Positions 47,938 to 60,220 of a stretch of DNA of 64,000 nt are shown here, one piece after another. This DNA comes from Solen grandis. Lineage: Eukaryota > Mollusca > Bivalvia > Adapedonta > Solenidae. The notes beneath the pieces were generated by a model. That model saw nothing but the letters and a program-made list of their open reading frames with translations. It did no database searches and was not told the origin of the DNA. Each line of letters starts with the position of its first letter. The stretch's first letter is position 1. Both the position numbers and the translations under genes were made by a program. The DNA is taken from the NCBI GenBank assembly GCA_021229015.1, contig CM037781.1, positions 67,476,345-67,540,344 on the forward strand, read 5' to 3'.

Positions 47938-49476
47938 CACTGACGGAAAGTTCTAACTATTCACTTTAAATTTATGAAATATCTCAAAACCTTGGGACTT
48001 TCGAGAATCAAATTTTATTTAATTCTCTGGTACATGAAATGTGAATTATATGTGCAAGATTTCATTGGCAATGGTTGCAAATTACAATGGCAGTAAGCTA
48101 TGATGTAAAGCTACCCTAAAAAGTCAAAGTCACACTATCGACTTTAAGCGACCTAATATTTGGTGTGCCCGCCGTTTGCAGCAATCACAGCTCAACACCT
48201 GCTACGCATTGATGTGATGTAATTCTGTATTAGCACCCCAAACTCTGATAATATCTTGCTCAAGGGAAAATAAATTTAGCTGCTGGGGCAGAGCTCGAAC
48301 TCGCCTTTCCAACAAATCCTAAATATGCTCTAATGGGTTTTAAGTCCGGATTTCTTGCGGGCATATGGACAACTAAACTTGATTATAAGCCAACAACGCC
48401 TGTGTAGCTCTTGTCGAGTGACATGGTGCATTGTCTTGGGCAGTTGACATGTCACGGTTAGCTCTTATGTGGCGGATGAGAACGGGTCAAATCAATCTGA
48501 TATCTTTGGGCTGTGAGATTTCCTCGATTGAAAACAACACGAGTTTTCGTGTGCATCGACACACCTGCCCACAACATTACTGAACCACTGCCAAACTGGT
48601 CTACTTCAACGACACAGTTTTCGGTGTACCGTTCTCCCCTACGAGGTATACACGTCTACATCCGTCATCCGTCTGCATCAAGTAACTCAATTCGTGTCTC
48701 ATCAACAAACAAATCATTAGCCCAATGCGCCCTAGTAAAGCGCAAATGTTGACGGGCCCAAGCGAGGCGGTCCTGTTTGTGGCGTTAAGATTGGTCCTTT
48801 ACACGGTTGGTAAGGTTTGATTCCGACGTCTTTCAAACGGTTGCGTACTGTCCTTGGAGATACAGGACGGTTATAGTGCCCAATAACGTTACGAGCGTGT
48901 TGATCTTGACGATGCGTTTTCACCCTCTGTCGCGGTCGACGAACAAGATCTCGGACACTTCCGGTCCGACGAAATTTTGCCCATAGGGCATAGATAGTGG
49001 CGGAAGCGCTGTTATAATGTCTAGCAACCTGAAATGAAAATTGAGGACCTTTGATCTTGATGTTTTCAATTGATTCGACGTTATTAATACGTTATTTAAT
49101 ACTTGCATAAATTTCATAGCCCAAAATTTACCCTGTATCTGCATACGGATGTTCATGCCATAACATTCCAACTGTCTTTCACGCTCGGAATAGTCATCCT
49201 CGCCATGTTTCAAGTTTTTATGTATCGACGTTTAATACACAACGTACTGCCACAACTAGTATTCCAGGGCATTGTCACGCGGGCTACACGTGCAAAAGGT
49301 TTAAATCGAGCTAACTGGCCTGCCTGAGCCCACTTGTACATGGACTTGAAATTAATGATGCGATTCAATGCCAAATTAAACCAGTAATGTACGTCATTTT
49401 TTTTACTTCAATATACCTTGTAAAATTTGAAAACAGATCATTTAAAAAAGTGATCGGTTAGAACTTTCCGTCAGTG
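47938..49476 (-). mobile_element. Tc1-type transposon, complete ends, 1,539 bp
   Basis: Perfect 17-bp outer inverted repeats CACTGACGGAAAGTTCT, continuing imperfectly through AACTATTCACTTT and, read from the other end, AACCGATCACTTT, are flanked by TA on both sides (47936-47937 and 49477-49478). One degenerate transposase gene lies on the minus strand. Both ends and the TA duplication are intact, so the insertion is complete but cannot encode a working transposase. Confidence 0.9.
48180..49210 (-). pseudogene. Tc1-type transposase, DDE_3 family, inactivated
   Basis: Minus strand. An N-terminal HTH region reads SERERQLECYGMNIRMQIQ, then after about 105 nt with an intron-like GT...CAG edge VARHYNSASATIYALWAKF and RRTGSVRDLV. 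The second HTH is VSPRTVRNRLKDVGIKPY. The catalytic core retains FVDETRIELLD (first Asp), VMLWAGVS and QDNAPCHSTRA (second Asp). NPDLKPI is followed one frame over by EH, giving a D-34-E spacing. It has several frameshifts and stops (for example the TAG where IWD is expected). Confidence 0.85.
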
Positions 49477-49499
49477 TACATTGATTATGCTTCTATACT

Positions 49500-50130
49500 T
49501 CAGCGATCTTTAAACATGTTTACATGTACATATTTATATCTTAATTAAAAATAAGATGAAATTTGCTAAGTACCATACACGCATTCTTTTGTCGGTTATT
49601 ACGTTACTGTCATTTAAGATTGATGCTTTCAGTCATATTTAATATCGCAAAACGTATATAACATCCGATTATGAGCTGAAACATTCTTCTTAAGCGCCAA
49701 AGTGATCAGATAAATTACCGAATTTCTAATTCTCTTATCACAAATAAGTCTCAGCAGCAAATTCTCAAACGAAACTACTCGTAAATGATGATTGTAATGA
49801 AAATATCTACCAACTGGCAAAATTCCATACAAATGATTAAGGTATACATGTATATGTTTATGCAAACAGGAAACGCTACAAACTCAAATTAACACTTCAT
49901 GACTATATAAAACCTACCCCATTGTCACTTGACACAAAAAAGGTACATAATGATATAAAAGTGATATCATTACTAGACGAACTTATCAAATCATTCACAA
50001 GTTTTCCAATAAAACATCTTGAAAAGGACATTTAACATTGTTTTCCGACAAACACTATTTCCAATATAATTACATTATTACTCTGGGCGAAAACTAAAGA
50101 AAGCACAATCATAAAAAAGACTACGAGGTA
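49500..50130. other. Non-coding spacer
   Basis: AT-rich, with no recognised motif or clear sister block. Confidence 0.45.
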
Positions 50131-50135
50131 TCCCA

Positions 50136-50280
50136 TCTTGCTTCCGGTTGAAATGTGGTTCTACCCGAATGCCTTTCAACATCCGGGGTCTTTTGCCACC
50201 TGCACTAATTATTAGCTGGACATTGGTATTGACTGAAATTGTGTAACAGTGATGGAAACCATCAGCACAACAACAACAAC
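50136..50280 (+). mobile_element. SINE type 2, degenerate 3' half
   Basis: GTGGTTCTACCCGAATG, CATCCGGGGTCTT, CCACCTGCACTAATT and GACTGAAATTGTG match the second half of the type-2 SINE. The (CAA)n tail is present. Confidence 0.65.
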
Positions 50281-50879
50281 ATTGTTAAACTAAGTCTGGA
50301 TTCGATGGTATTGGACTTGTAGATGAAATGAGGTGCTGACTCACTTCTCATATTTTGGAAAAATGAAAAGTACCTGTGTATGTAATCAACAATGACAAAG
50401 ACCCGAGGGAAGAAAAGCAATTCAGATGCAAGTCATAATTATTTACTCGAATGTTCTTGACTTACGGTTTTTATTACAATAATGGTATTTATACTATGTT
50501 AATATGCAATATTTATATCGACAAGGTTTCTCTTTTTGTCCCCTTTACACTACGGGTGAAAGACAAATATGAATCGGATTCAACAATATTTTACGAGAAA
50601 TAAATAACGTAATATACTTTAGGTTTACAAAAAGGGCAAGTTTTCAAAACAAAATAATCAAATTACACCGTTACACGTTTTGTAATTTTGATTAAAGTTT
50701 TATTTTTGAAATGTTAGCGTATTCTTTAAAAAATATATAAACTATTGGTTCACTGTTACTATACATTAATCACAAGGTTTCATGTTAATTCCAATTACAT
50801 ATCGTATTCAAATAAGTTAATTTGCATTTGTTGTCTTGAAATATCATATACAGAAAACTATTTATTCATCTTGCATCAT

Positions 50880-51020
50880 AAATATTATTTATTGTACATG
50901 TATAAGGTGACTTATAGGCCCGTTGGGCCGGGTGTTCAATGATTTTGTAAATTATTTAACTTTATGTAATTTTGTATACACAAGTCACTATAATAAAAGA
51001 TTATCTATTATCTATCTATA
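50880..51020 (+). mobile_element. Probable LINE 3' end
   Basis: CCCGTTGGGCCGGGTGTTC, then AATAAAAGATTATC and a TCTATTATCTATCTA tail, typical of a truncated non-LTR 3' end. No coding sequence remains. Confidence 0.4.
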
Positions 51021-51499
51021 GTACTTAGCAACAAGTTTATGTTTAGGAATCCGAAGCCAAAATATGACACTTTCGTGTTAACTAATTATCACAAATACTG
51101 TATACATACCATTTGATCCTGAAAGTTAGGTAATATCCATTCAAGTTCCGTTGTCTGCTTTGTAATCGATTGTGTGTATGGCGAGGGACAATTTTCTGCA
51201 TAATTTTCCACTAATTTTGTTATGATAACAGCAAAAGCCAAAGTAGGACTCGTATCGGTAGCCGAGTTGCCGGGGCAACCACTTTGTAATCGGGTGTGAG
51301 GTTCGTGCGAAATGTCACGAACAGATTATTTACATTTGAAAGATTTACTGGATATTTAGACATCAAACATTAAAAAATGCTGTCATGGATAGGAAAAAGA
51401 TCTGATAAAATCAACTATGTAGTATTAAACGTACACCCATTTATGTGAGTGTGTGATATTAGAAGCACACAAAATACTCTCTATTCCCTTGATATATTT

Positions 51500-52930
51500 T
51501 ATACCTTATCTGGCGTGGGTATTTATTGATATGTGACATTTGGAGATGAACTTCAGCTTGGCTCTGAGATAGAATAATCATTGTACTGGATAAGCTAGAA
51601 GATAAGAAAAGGAAAATTATTAGAATTTTAAATTGTGTGACTGTACAAGTTACACGTCTGGAATCGCAAAAGCGACAACAATCCTGGTTCATTTCCGTAT
51701 TTTTTCCATTCTATGTTGATATTTATCAATTAAAAACTAACGATACCATTTTTAGAACATTTTTAAAAACATTTTTCCCTTACAGAGAAATTCTCTGCGA
51801 ATCAATCGATCAGTGTAACGTAATTTGATTCTTCTCTAAATTGTTTACTGTTTTGATGTCTTCACCTCAATGTTTTACCTCTTCCGGGAACAAATTGAGA
51901 GATAAAGGTAAGAATATGAGATTGTTCATACAATAAACAAGAAAAAAAAAATAAAATTAAGAAAACAATACACCTGCTCACAATCCATCTCGAGTATCCT
52001 CAAATCTTGTCATCCAAAATAATGCTTGCTGTGCCGAAAAAGGATGATAGACATATATGTTTCTTTTTTTTTTTTAATGATATTAAAACATTTTACGAAG
52101 TATCAACCCATTGTGATAATTGGATTTGTGTATTAATGGTAAATTAATGAATATCAAACAAAGAGGTGAGCATTTAATTTTGATAAAATTGGAAAACAAG
52201 CAGGCTTATTACAAAGATGTCTGAAAATAAAATACATTTATCTAAAGATTTGAAGACTACGCAATTGAACAAAATTTAATATTATATTGTAAAGCTAAAC
52301 TACTTGTTTCAGAAACAGATCAGAATTTGTGAAATTACCAAACAGAATTATTATATCAAATACCGACTATGTTGAGGTAAATCATGGTATATCAATGTGG
52401 TTTGTTAGGTTCTGCTGTTTCTGGGAGATGATTTCAGTAATTCTTTCTGTATGGATGTGTTTTTCTTACACACATACCACAGGGATCAGCGTTTATCACT
52501 CCTTACTGGCATGCGACACACTTTATTTAAAGAATAAAAATGGATAAACTTTTTATGAGCTACATGGGATACAAAACGCATTGTTTAGGATGTGAAAGAA
52601 ATCCGATTTTGAATAATCACTGACACACTCAAGGGTTCCAAGGCAAATATATTTTACAGTTGTACTAAACACAATTCCACGAAGGTTTTGAGAAAATTCA
52701 ATTTTGTGTCTGACTAAATTTGATCATTTTCATCTAAGGAACGGCAAAGGGTATTGCGTGGGTGAGTCGGTTGAATAAGGAAATGGAGAGACTAATTGTG
52801 AAGGATTTATACAGTGGTGAACGAGACAATGGATCGTTTTGAATGTAATCTAATTTGCTTTTTAATGACATCACCGAGATGACGTACTTTTTTTACATTA
52901 TATGACAAAATGTCTGAGATTTTTTTCCTT
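51500..52930 (+). repeat. Segmental repeat copy E (partial)
   Basis: 51520-51600 matches 34600-34680, and 52580-52930 matches 36440-36860, in the same order. 50280-51500 and 51620-52560 show nothing recognisable. Confidence 0.65.
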
Positions 52931-53112
52931 TTATTTATATAGTATATTTATTTAATTATTGATGAGGATTTTTTTCACAAAAAAAAAAGAGAAAGAAAAA
53001 AAAAGAAAACAACAACGACAACAAAAACATGAAAACACAAACACACACGAAAGTAAATATAACGTCAGCAAAAATTCTTACAATGCCTGAAAAGTTTAAA
53101 AGTTAAAAAAAA

Positions 53113-53223
53113 GTTCACGTGGAACAGTTTGGGCAAGTTCACGTGGAACAGATTGGGAAAGTCCACGTGGAACAGTTTGGGCAAGTTCACGTGGAACAGA
53201 TTGGGCAAGTTCACGTGGAAAAA
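53113..53223 (+). repeat. 24-bp tandem repeat with palindromic CACGTG, five copies
   Basis: Units start at 53113, 53137, 53161, 53185 and 53209. Each carries GTTCACGTGGAAC or GTCCACGTGGAAC, then AG.TTGGG. CACGTG is the canonical E-box of bHLH factors, exactly 24 bp apart. Confidence 0.9.
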
Positions 53224-55260
53224 AAAATGAAATTTTTATACTCTATCTTCACTTCATTTGTTTTTTCTTCCCCCTGGAACAACTTTGAATGAGAAATGGG
53301 TCTTGTATATGCACGTTTTACAAGTTAAAAGTACATGTATAAATGATTATGCAGCTCAGTGGATGAAATGTAGGTCCTTTTCAAAACGTAAATAAATGAA
53401 CGCTTAAAAAAGAAAATTATTATGACAGAGTAACAAACTATGTTAATAGCCAAAAAAATATTTAATCAGATAATTTTGATTATCACCTCAGGGTTTCGAA
53501 CCCATGCAGAGTGATAAAGTTCGCTTAAAGTGAACTCAATCGGCCTTTACCGTTGTACGGTTTAGGTCTCAATTCAAACATAATCCTGGTCGTGGGCTCT
53601 CATGCAAAGTGTTCATCTTTCTCTTTCCTTGTTTCTAGTCTTAATTCATTTTAAGCATTGTTGCTATGTAGTCTATTTTATAAAATAAAATCTGTTTCAA
53701 AAATCTTTATACTCTACCTAAACTTCATTTGTTTCTTCTTCCCTCTGGAATCTCTCTTACTTCAAGTAATACAACAGTCACTCCGTCTCATACATTACTA
53801 TTCCCTCTGTAAAAGTCTCTTCTTCACTAGCAGCATTTTTTCCACGTTTTTCTTTTTATATATCCCCTGCAATGTCTCTTTCTTGAAAATAAATCCATCT
53901 CTTCATATACATTCTCCTTCAAAGTCTCAGCTAACATTTCATCTTTCCCTAATAATGTCCCTCATTTGATGACGAATAGTATTACTTTGAAATTATGATT
54001 TTATTTTTAGTTTTCCAGCCGCTTTTCGAGACAGCAGAACATCTTTGATATTTAGTATACACATTTAAGATCATCCTTTTGTTCACAAATAGCTGTAGAA
54101 TAAAATCTAATTACAAAACATGCTTAACTAATAAAAAATTACTTTGGCCTAAGACTGTGTTTCCAAAAGCAGTATATAATATAATTTTCTCCGGACAGAA
54201 AAGCAAAATGTGTGCTACGGATTTGTTACAAGATGCAACCTGTACATATATACTCGTTGAGGACAACGTTACTACAATGCATAAATAAGAAAGAACCTTT
54301 TACTAAAGATCATTCGATTGTTTACAAAAATAAACTCTATATGCATATTCGGCATATCCTCATCAATTTTCCATAGACACTCCGTAAGTCTCTTTTAACG
54401 AATCACGAGTACATAAATTGGTGACGTACCAGATAAACAAATTGTGGTTTCAAATTCAAACTATTTTCGTGAAACAACAGAATTGTCTTTATCTAAATAC
54501 CAAGAAAACCTAATTTATTACATGTCAAAAAAGGTAATCGTTCTTGGTGACTCGATACTTAAAACAGTTTAGTGGTCAACAGTTCTGTTAGGGTTGCACG
54601 CCGGATTCCGGATCACCGATCAGGGACACATCAACTTATTTCATGCAAACCATTGAAGTACTTAGTTCTTTCGGTTGAATACATTTCATATCGTCACCTC
54701 ACTTGCATTGAGTGATATATTTCATATCACCACTGTCACCGGTCTCTTGTGGTGAAAGAAAATATTTCCCCAATTCTAAGAGAAATCACAATATACGTAC
54801 TTGTATTCACTTTTTGGTTGAAATAAGATCGCTGACTTGGTATTGATTATTTTGTCGAAATGGCTAAAATTGTTATCGTTGAACAGCAAAGAATGCAGAA
54901 AAGAAAACCAGTATAACTTTTTTGTTGGTGAACGTAACATAGCCTTGTGGGTATTTATTTTCTAAGAACGAAAAATAAAAGACTGTCTTTTATTGTGCTT
55001 TATTGTGCAAAACTATTTATTCCATCACCACCGTTGTTGTTTCCATGATCTTATTAAATTTTTTTTGTTTTTCGTAGATATAGAATTATCTAACCTCAAA
55101 GTGATATAATTCTTTCGGTGAGATATACTCCATATCTGCTCAAAACAAACAATTCCTATATCTCAAACTGCCACGGTAAAGAGTGGGCCTTTACGGCCGT
55201 TCCTGTAACCTATCGCTCACTGTTACAAGATACGTCGTTGATAAACTTAAATGACTTAAC
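53224..55260. other. Non-coding; pyrimidine-rich imperfect repeats
   Basis: TTTATACTCTA.CT and TTCATTTGTTT.TTCTTCC occur at 53236-53280 and 53704-53755. 53650-53970 is C/T-rich, with loosely periodic CCCTCTG.AA..TCTCTT phrases, and gives a spurious hydrophobic ORF. 53480-53500 has a B-box-like GGGTTTCGAACCC (SINE remnant). Confidence 0.5.
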
Positions 55261-55508
55261 TTGACTATTTGAGTTTACCGTCGCTTCGACAGTATTTCAG
55301 TCATATAGCGACGTCCATCTAATTACAGGTGGAGGAAGACCCCGATTGCACGGAGGCATCCGGGTAGAACCACCGACCTACCGCAAGCCAGCTGGAAGCC
55401 TTCTTACATGAAAATCCGAATGTCCCTGCCGGGTTTTCGAACCCACGCGGTGAGGGGCTGAGTGAGTGTTAAAGTCAGCGACTTTACATTCTCGGCCACG
55501 GAGCCCCC
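55261..55508 (-). mobile_element. SINE type 2, near full length
   Basis: Minus-strand copy from GTGGCCGAGAATG (mutated A box) through the TTCGAAAACCCGGC-region B box to the long tail GAAATACTGTCGAAGCGACG and GTAAACTCAAATAGTCAA. Its tail is shared with the fragment at 24848. Confidence 0.85.
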
Positions 55509-55564
55509 CTCATCCTCCCCCCGGAACTTAATCAGGTCAGTAATACTACAAAAGAGTGCTCATA

Positions 55565-55680
55565 AAGGTGTGCGACATTTAGCGTCAAGAGGTTTTGCGT
55601 CATTTAGCGTCAGCCTTGCGGCATATAACGTCAAGTGCGACATTTAGCGTTGGTACGACATTTAACGTTGCTACATTTGA
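55565..55680 (+). repeat. Cluster of degenerate CGACATTTAGCGT motifs
   Basis: About six variants of (G)CGACATTTAGCGT(CAAG) or TCATTTAGCGTCA occur with irregular 15-25-bp spacing, unlike the exact tandem repeats elsewhere. Confidence 0.7.
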
Positions 55681-55958
55681 TATCAATTCGTCTCATTTAC
55701 TTTGTTATTATGGTTTTTCAATATTTTATCTTCAGCATTAATTATTTATTATTGATTATTTCGACTTTCATTATACATCACACGTTTCTAAAATATCAAT
55801 AGGACTAAGTGATAACCAAACAATCAAGTTTGGAACTATTTCTCCGCTTAGTAAAACAGAGGGTAATTTTGTTGCAAAAATAGTCAAGCAAGGTGCAGAA
55901 GTGTATGCCTATATAGTTCAATACGCCCTGTTAAAGTTACTATTAGGCTTTTCTTTAA

Positions 55959-56232
55959 CCCTTTACTGCATATAGACTCATTTTTACGTAAAGACCTACA
56001 GAGCAGACCTAGATCAGACAGCTCCAGGATCCCCTCTGTTTGCTCACACAATAACGCAGCTCAGTTTCTATACTGTCCGTGTGGCAACAAAAAAAAAATA
56101 AAAAAAAATAAAAATAAAATTAAAATAATAATAATAATAATAATAATAATGATTTCATATACCGTTTTAAGTTCAGTTGATAAATATTTATTTAGTCATA
56201 AATTTGTACATGAATATTCATGAGGTAAAGGG
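55959..56232. mobile_element. piggyBac-like MITE, 274 bp
   Basis: TTAA flanks both ends. The termini are CCCTTTACTGCAT and GAGGTAAAGGG (inverted CCCTTTAC). The TTAA target and a CCC start are the piggyBac hallmark. No transposase. An A-rich (AAT)n run lies at 56090-56150. A degenerate sister is at 15557-15788. Confidence 0.78.
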
Positions 56233-56509
56233 TTAAAGTAATAAGATATGAGATTTATCAATGCGTGCTACTTTTCTTTTATTTAAGTCTATACTTTATT
56301 GAGGAAAGTTTTATATTTTTCAAGGTCAATATTCGAACAAAGACTGAGCTATTTTCGAACGTTTTTAAAGATCTAAATTTTGTTCGATGTGGGATGTGGA
56401 ATTGTATTTTGAGAATATAATTAAAACGCCTATGTCTTTAAGCACATTTTCATTACTGAATGAACCAGAATGTCAACTAAATCATTTTGATATGTTCGCC
56501 ATTAATATC

Positions 56510-57369
56510 AGGACGCGTGTAACGTATGTTTCTTTCTGATATCCGGAATCCATTACTTCATACGGCAATCCTTTTAGTCCCAATTAAACGCTCTATATAG
56601 CATTTTCATTCAATTACCGTTTACGAAAATAAGTCTTTTGATTGACCCCCTGACCTTATTTAATACTGTGTCATTTCTGATGTTACAAGGGTCTGATCTG
56701 ATTTTCAGTACGAAAGCGGCATTCTTTGTCCTGCAGTGTGACTGTAACGACCGACATGTTTAAACCTCAATTATGTATGAATGGAAATGATGCGATGGAA
56801 AGATAAGAAACGATAAAGAAGCTCATTGCAGAACCTTTGCATGACCTTTCATTTGCTTTGATCTTTGTCTTGTTAACTGCAACTTCAACACATGGAATGT
56901 CTGTATGTATAAGAATGTTAAACTTGAACATATCTACATCTTTAAGTGCGTGACTGAATAATTCAAAGTGGAATAAGTTCAAAATCGATATAAAATTGTT
57001 ATTTGTATTTCCATAACATTTTTCAGATTTATTAATTAAAGTTTTCGGTAATATTGGCCCATTAATGCGTTCTGGTTTGAGTTTATTATAGCCCTGGCTT
57101 TATGTTGACTCAAGACGTTTTCAGAGATAGATTAACACCAGGGATAGTTTTATATGTCATTACCATGATTACAAGATCCCAAGATTTTATTGAACCTGCT
57201 TCCTGAAGCACCGAATCACTCATATGAAAAAATGAATAACTCATTGAAATTTTATATGATTATTTCTTCAGCGTATGCATATATCAGTCTGTTCTAAAAG
57301 TACACATTAATTATAAATAACAAAGCTACAATTTTAATTTTAATATGCTTTTTTGTTTTGTTTTGGTAA

Positions 57370-57426
<57 letters not shown>

Positions 57427-58700
57427 TCAAGTATACAGGAAAACTATTTAAATAGATATTAGCCCGGGTAATGCCCATTAATGACTTTCCATCTTTAATT
57501 ATGCTAGAGATAATAGTCTGTATTTATATGTAAAACAATTAAGAGTTCTTTATAACTTAAGTTATCCGTATTGCTCTTATACATGTATATGTTCTAGGCG
57601 ACAGTATTATACATGTATCCAGAAATGGCATTTTGTTCAACTTATTTCTACAGATATATCCTTATCATTTCATTCCTATAATCATGAAATATCAATCGTT
57701 TGTAAACGCATTTCCATGAAGTTTACTTTTGATAACAGCAAACACTGAAGTTAGAGTCTTATGGTACTCGTCATAGGGAAGTAAAACACTAACTTTACAA
57801 AATGATGAGCGATATTCATAAGGATTCTTAAGTACATTCTCAGCTAAGTCAAATTTCATACTCAGTTATGCTTAGGGCGGTATTTGAGAACACTCCATAT
57901 TACTCAAACTGAAGCTCTAGCATGATTTTTTTAGTGAGATTGTTTTCCAGAACACCACTCAAATAATCATACTCAGGCTTAAACTCAAAATTGAGCAGAT
58001 ATTTAAGTATAAACCTCAAATCGTACTTCAGTTTTGTTCGAGAACACGGGAGCATATCTCAAAGCTACAAATAGTGTAGTTTACTATATCCTGTGTACCG
58101 AATATTTTAGTGTATCGTTAGTTACATCAAGCAGACACATTATACAATATTACCATATCTGAATTTAGCATAAATGTAGGCATTGACGATAAGTGTGATA
58201 CGGAGATGAGGCCAAGTTTGGTTTTCATATAGATTAATCTTTATATGACATAACTCTTGAGACATGGAACGGAATTACTGGAAATGAAATTGTCTAAATT
58301 GCTCGTCTTAATTACCAACAGCAACAATTCTCTGGGGATTTTATTTTATTTTTACTAATATTTTCGTTAAAATTCATTAATTGATAATGTACGACCTAAT
58401 TTTAAGGGAAGTTTCCAAAGTTTAAACACCTAAAAATGTTTAAAATTCGTTGTGGAATCAGCATGAATGAAAACTCGTATTGTCACGAAGCTTTATTCCA
58501 AGATCCATTGTTGTTTTAATGTCGTTAAATGAATGTTATTTTCTGTAGACAATAAGAGATGTAGGTGCATACAGATATACTTGTTATTCAATTTAGGTTA
58601 CATTAGAGAATATAAAATATTGTCCAAATGGTCTTATTTAAAAAAAAAAAGAAACAATAAAATTAAAACAAATAATACCACGGCTGACATCACCACCTCC
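56510..58700 (+). repeat. Segmental repeat copy F (partial)
   Basis: 56530-56700 matches 36270-36440 and 46830-47010. 58380-58600 (GGGAAGTTTCCAAAGTTT, CTCGTATTGTCACG, TTGTTGTTTTAATGT) matches 63820-64000. (GT)n(GA)n lies at 57370-57421. No gene. Confidence 0.65.
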
Positions 58701-59719
58701 AGTTTATCAACATTATCAAGATTTTGTTTTAACAGTATCCTAAATGAGAACTTTCTGAGCTAAAACTAAACTAAATGCTTGTGCGGTAGTTTCATGTGTT
58801 ATTTTCTTAATTTGTTTTTACACAACTTAAGGCAACAGCGTTAATTACTTTCGTTTGGCGAATTTCTTTCAAGCATCGTATTTATTACAAAATACAAGAA
58901 GCACTGGTCTAAGCAATTTTATTTTGTACTGATAATAAATGTCTAGTCTTATCTTTACTACTCATAAAAAGCCTTCGCAGTTGGCAAGACGTGCTATATA
59001 TTTGCCTGAGCAAATGTAAATAAATTACATGATAAGCATGCAATAAAAGATTACATTCTCCAATGTTAATTGTTACAAACTTTCTAACGCTAATAAAATA
59101 CTTATCGTGCATTTTTTTTTTAATTTCACGTCTAATTATGCATTATCGAGCCAGATAAATAAACAACAGAGATAAACATCACTGAAACAAGAATGTAAAA
59201 CCCTCTAGAAAACTGTACTTGAAAACACATAAGCCTTATATTATTCAGAGACTTATAAACAGAGATTGGCAGCTTATTCTTTGCTCTTACCGATTTTCTG
59301 AAGTCGCGCGCGGCCAACGAGACTTTAACGAGACCCGGGCAAGATTGGAAACCAAATACATATTTATAGTAAGTTCCAATGGAAGTACGAATGAATATTT
59401 AAATTAATATAGTATTGATATGATTATTTTGTTGGTTCGATTACTTTTGACCTAAACAAAAGTCAGTGAGGCTGATCGACCACATGGCGAGACGATATTA
59501 AAGGAATCAATCAGTAGGCAGTCTTTCTACATGTTTGCCTTTGAAGATTTGTGTTACTTACATCAGTCTAAAAAAAAAAAAAACCCCTAACTGGATTAAC
59601 GGATTAATTCTGCATGTACACGAGGCTATCATATATCTCGACGTTTTTCTTATGTCGTGCTTAGTACATGTAATTTAGGGCATTCGTCCATTTCTTTCCT
59701 TCATTTGAACTAATTTAGC
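58700..59719. other. Non-coding spacer
   Basis: AT-rich, only short ORFs, no motif recognised. Confidence 0.5.
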
Positions 59720-59960
59720 TATAATAAGTAGATTTACTAAAAGTATAATAAGTAGATTTACTAAAAGTATAATAAGTAGATATACTAAAAGTATAATAAT
59801 TAGATTTACTAAAAGTATAATAAGTAGATTTTTTAAAGTATATTAAGTAGATTTACTAAAAGTATAATAAGTAGATTTTCTTAAAGTAAAATAAGTAGGT
59901 TTATTTAAAGTATAATAAATATATTTACTAAAAGTATAATAAGTAGATTTACTAAAAGTA
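59720..59960 (+). repeat. 24-bp tandem repeat, about 10 copies
   Basis: Unit TATAATAAGTAGATTTACTA plus AAAG, with point variants and small deletions. It abuts the 5' end of the LINE that follows. Confidence 0.93.
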
Positions 59961-60220
59961 TTTGGAAAGTAATTGGTGTTTTGTGAGATTCCCAAAAGCA
60001 CCACCGAAATGTCCGGTACCAGTGTGACAGGTTAACTCTCGAGGCACGCGTTAAAACGCGTTATTTTAGAAAGCTGTCAATCTCTGTTTTATTACCTTAC
60101 CTTCCTTGAAAAACGAATGACATGGATTTTGAGAGTTCGAACTTTTTAATGGATTAAGTTACAATTCCGGTGTATTTTTGGATTATTTTTGGACATATAA
60201 AAGTGGAACCATCAAGCTTT

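Noticed and set aside
48180..49210. Host gene encoded by the minus-strand ORFs
   Set aside because: They lie wholly inside inverted repeats with TA flanks and match the Tc1 transposase layout.
53658..53969. 103-codon hydrophobic ORF resembling a membrane protein
   Set aside because: Produced by a pyrimidine-rich, loosely repetitive tract. The apparent hydrophobicity reflects base composition.
1105..55508. SINE heads as functional tRNA genes
   Set aside because: A and B boxes are present, but the heads lack matching acceptor ends and continue into SINE bodies repeated at many sites.
57780..58060. Possible inverted-repeat element around GAGAACAC motifs
   Set aside because: The paired segments are only about 12-17 bp and imperfect, and no target duplication is visible.
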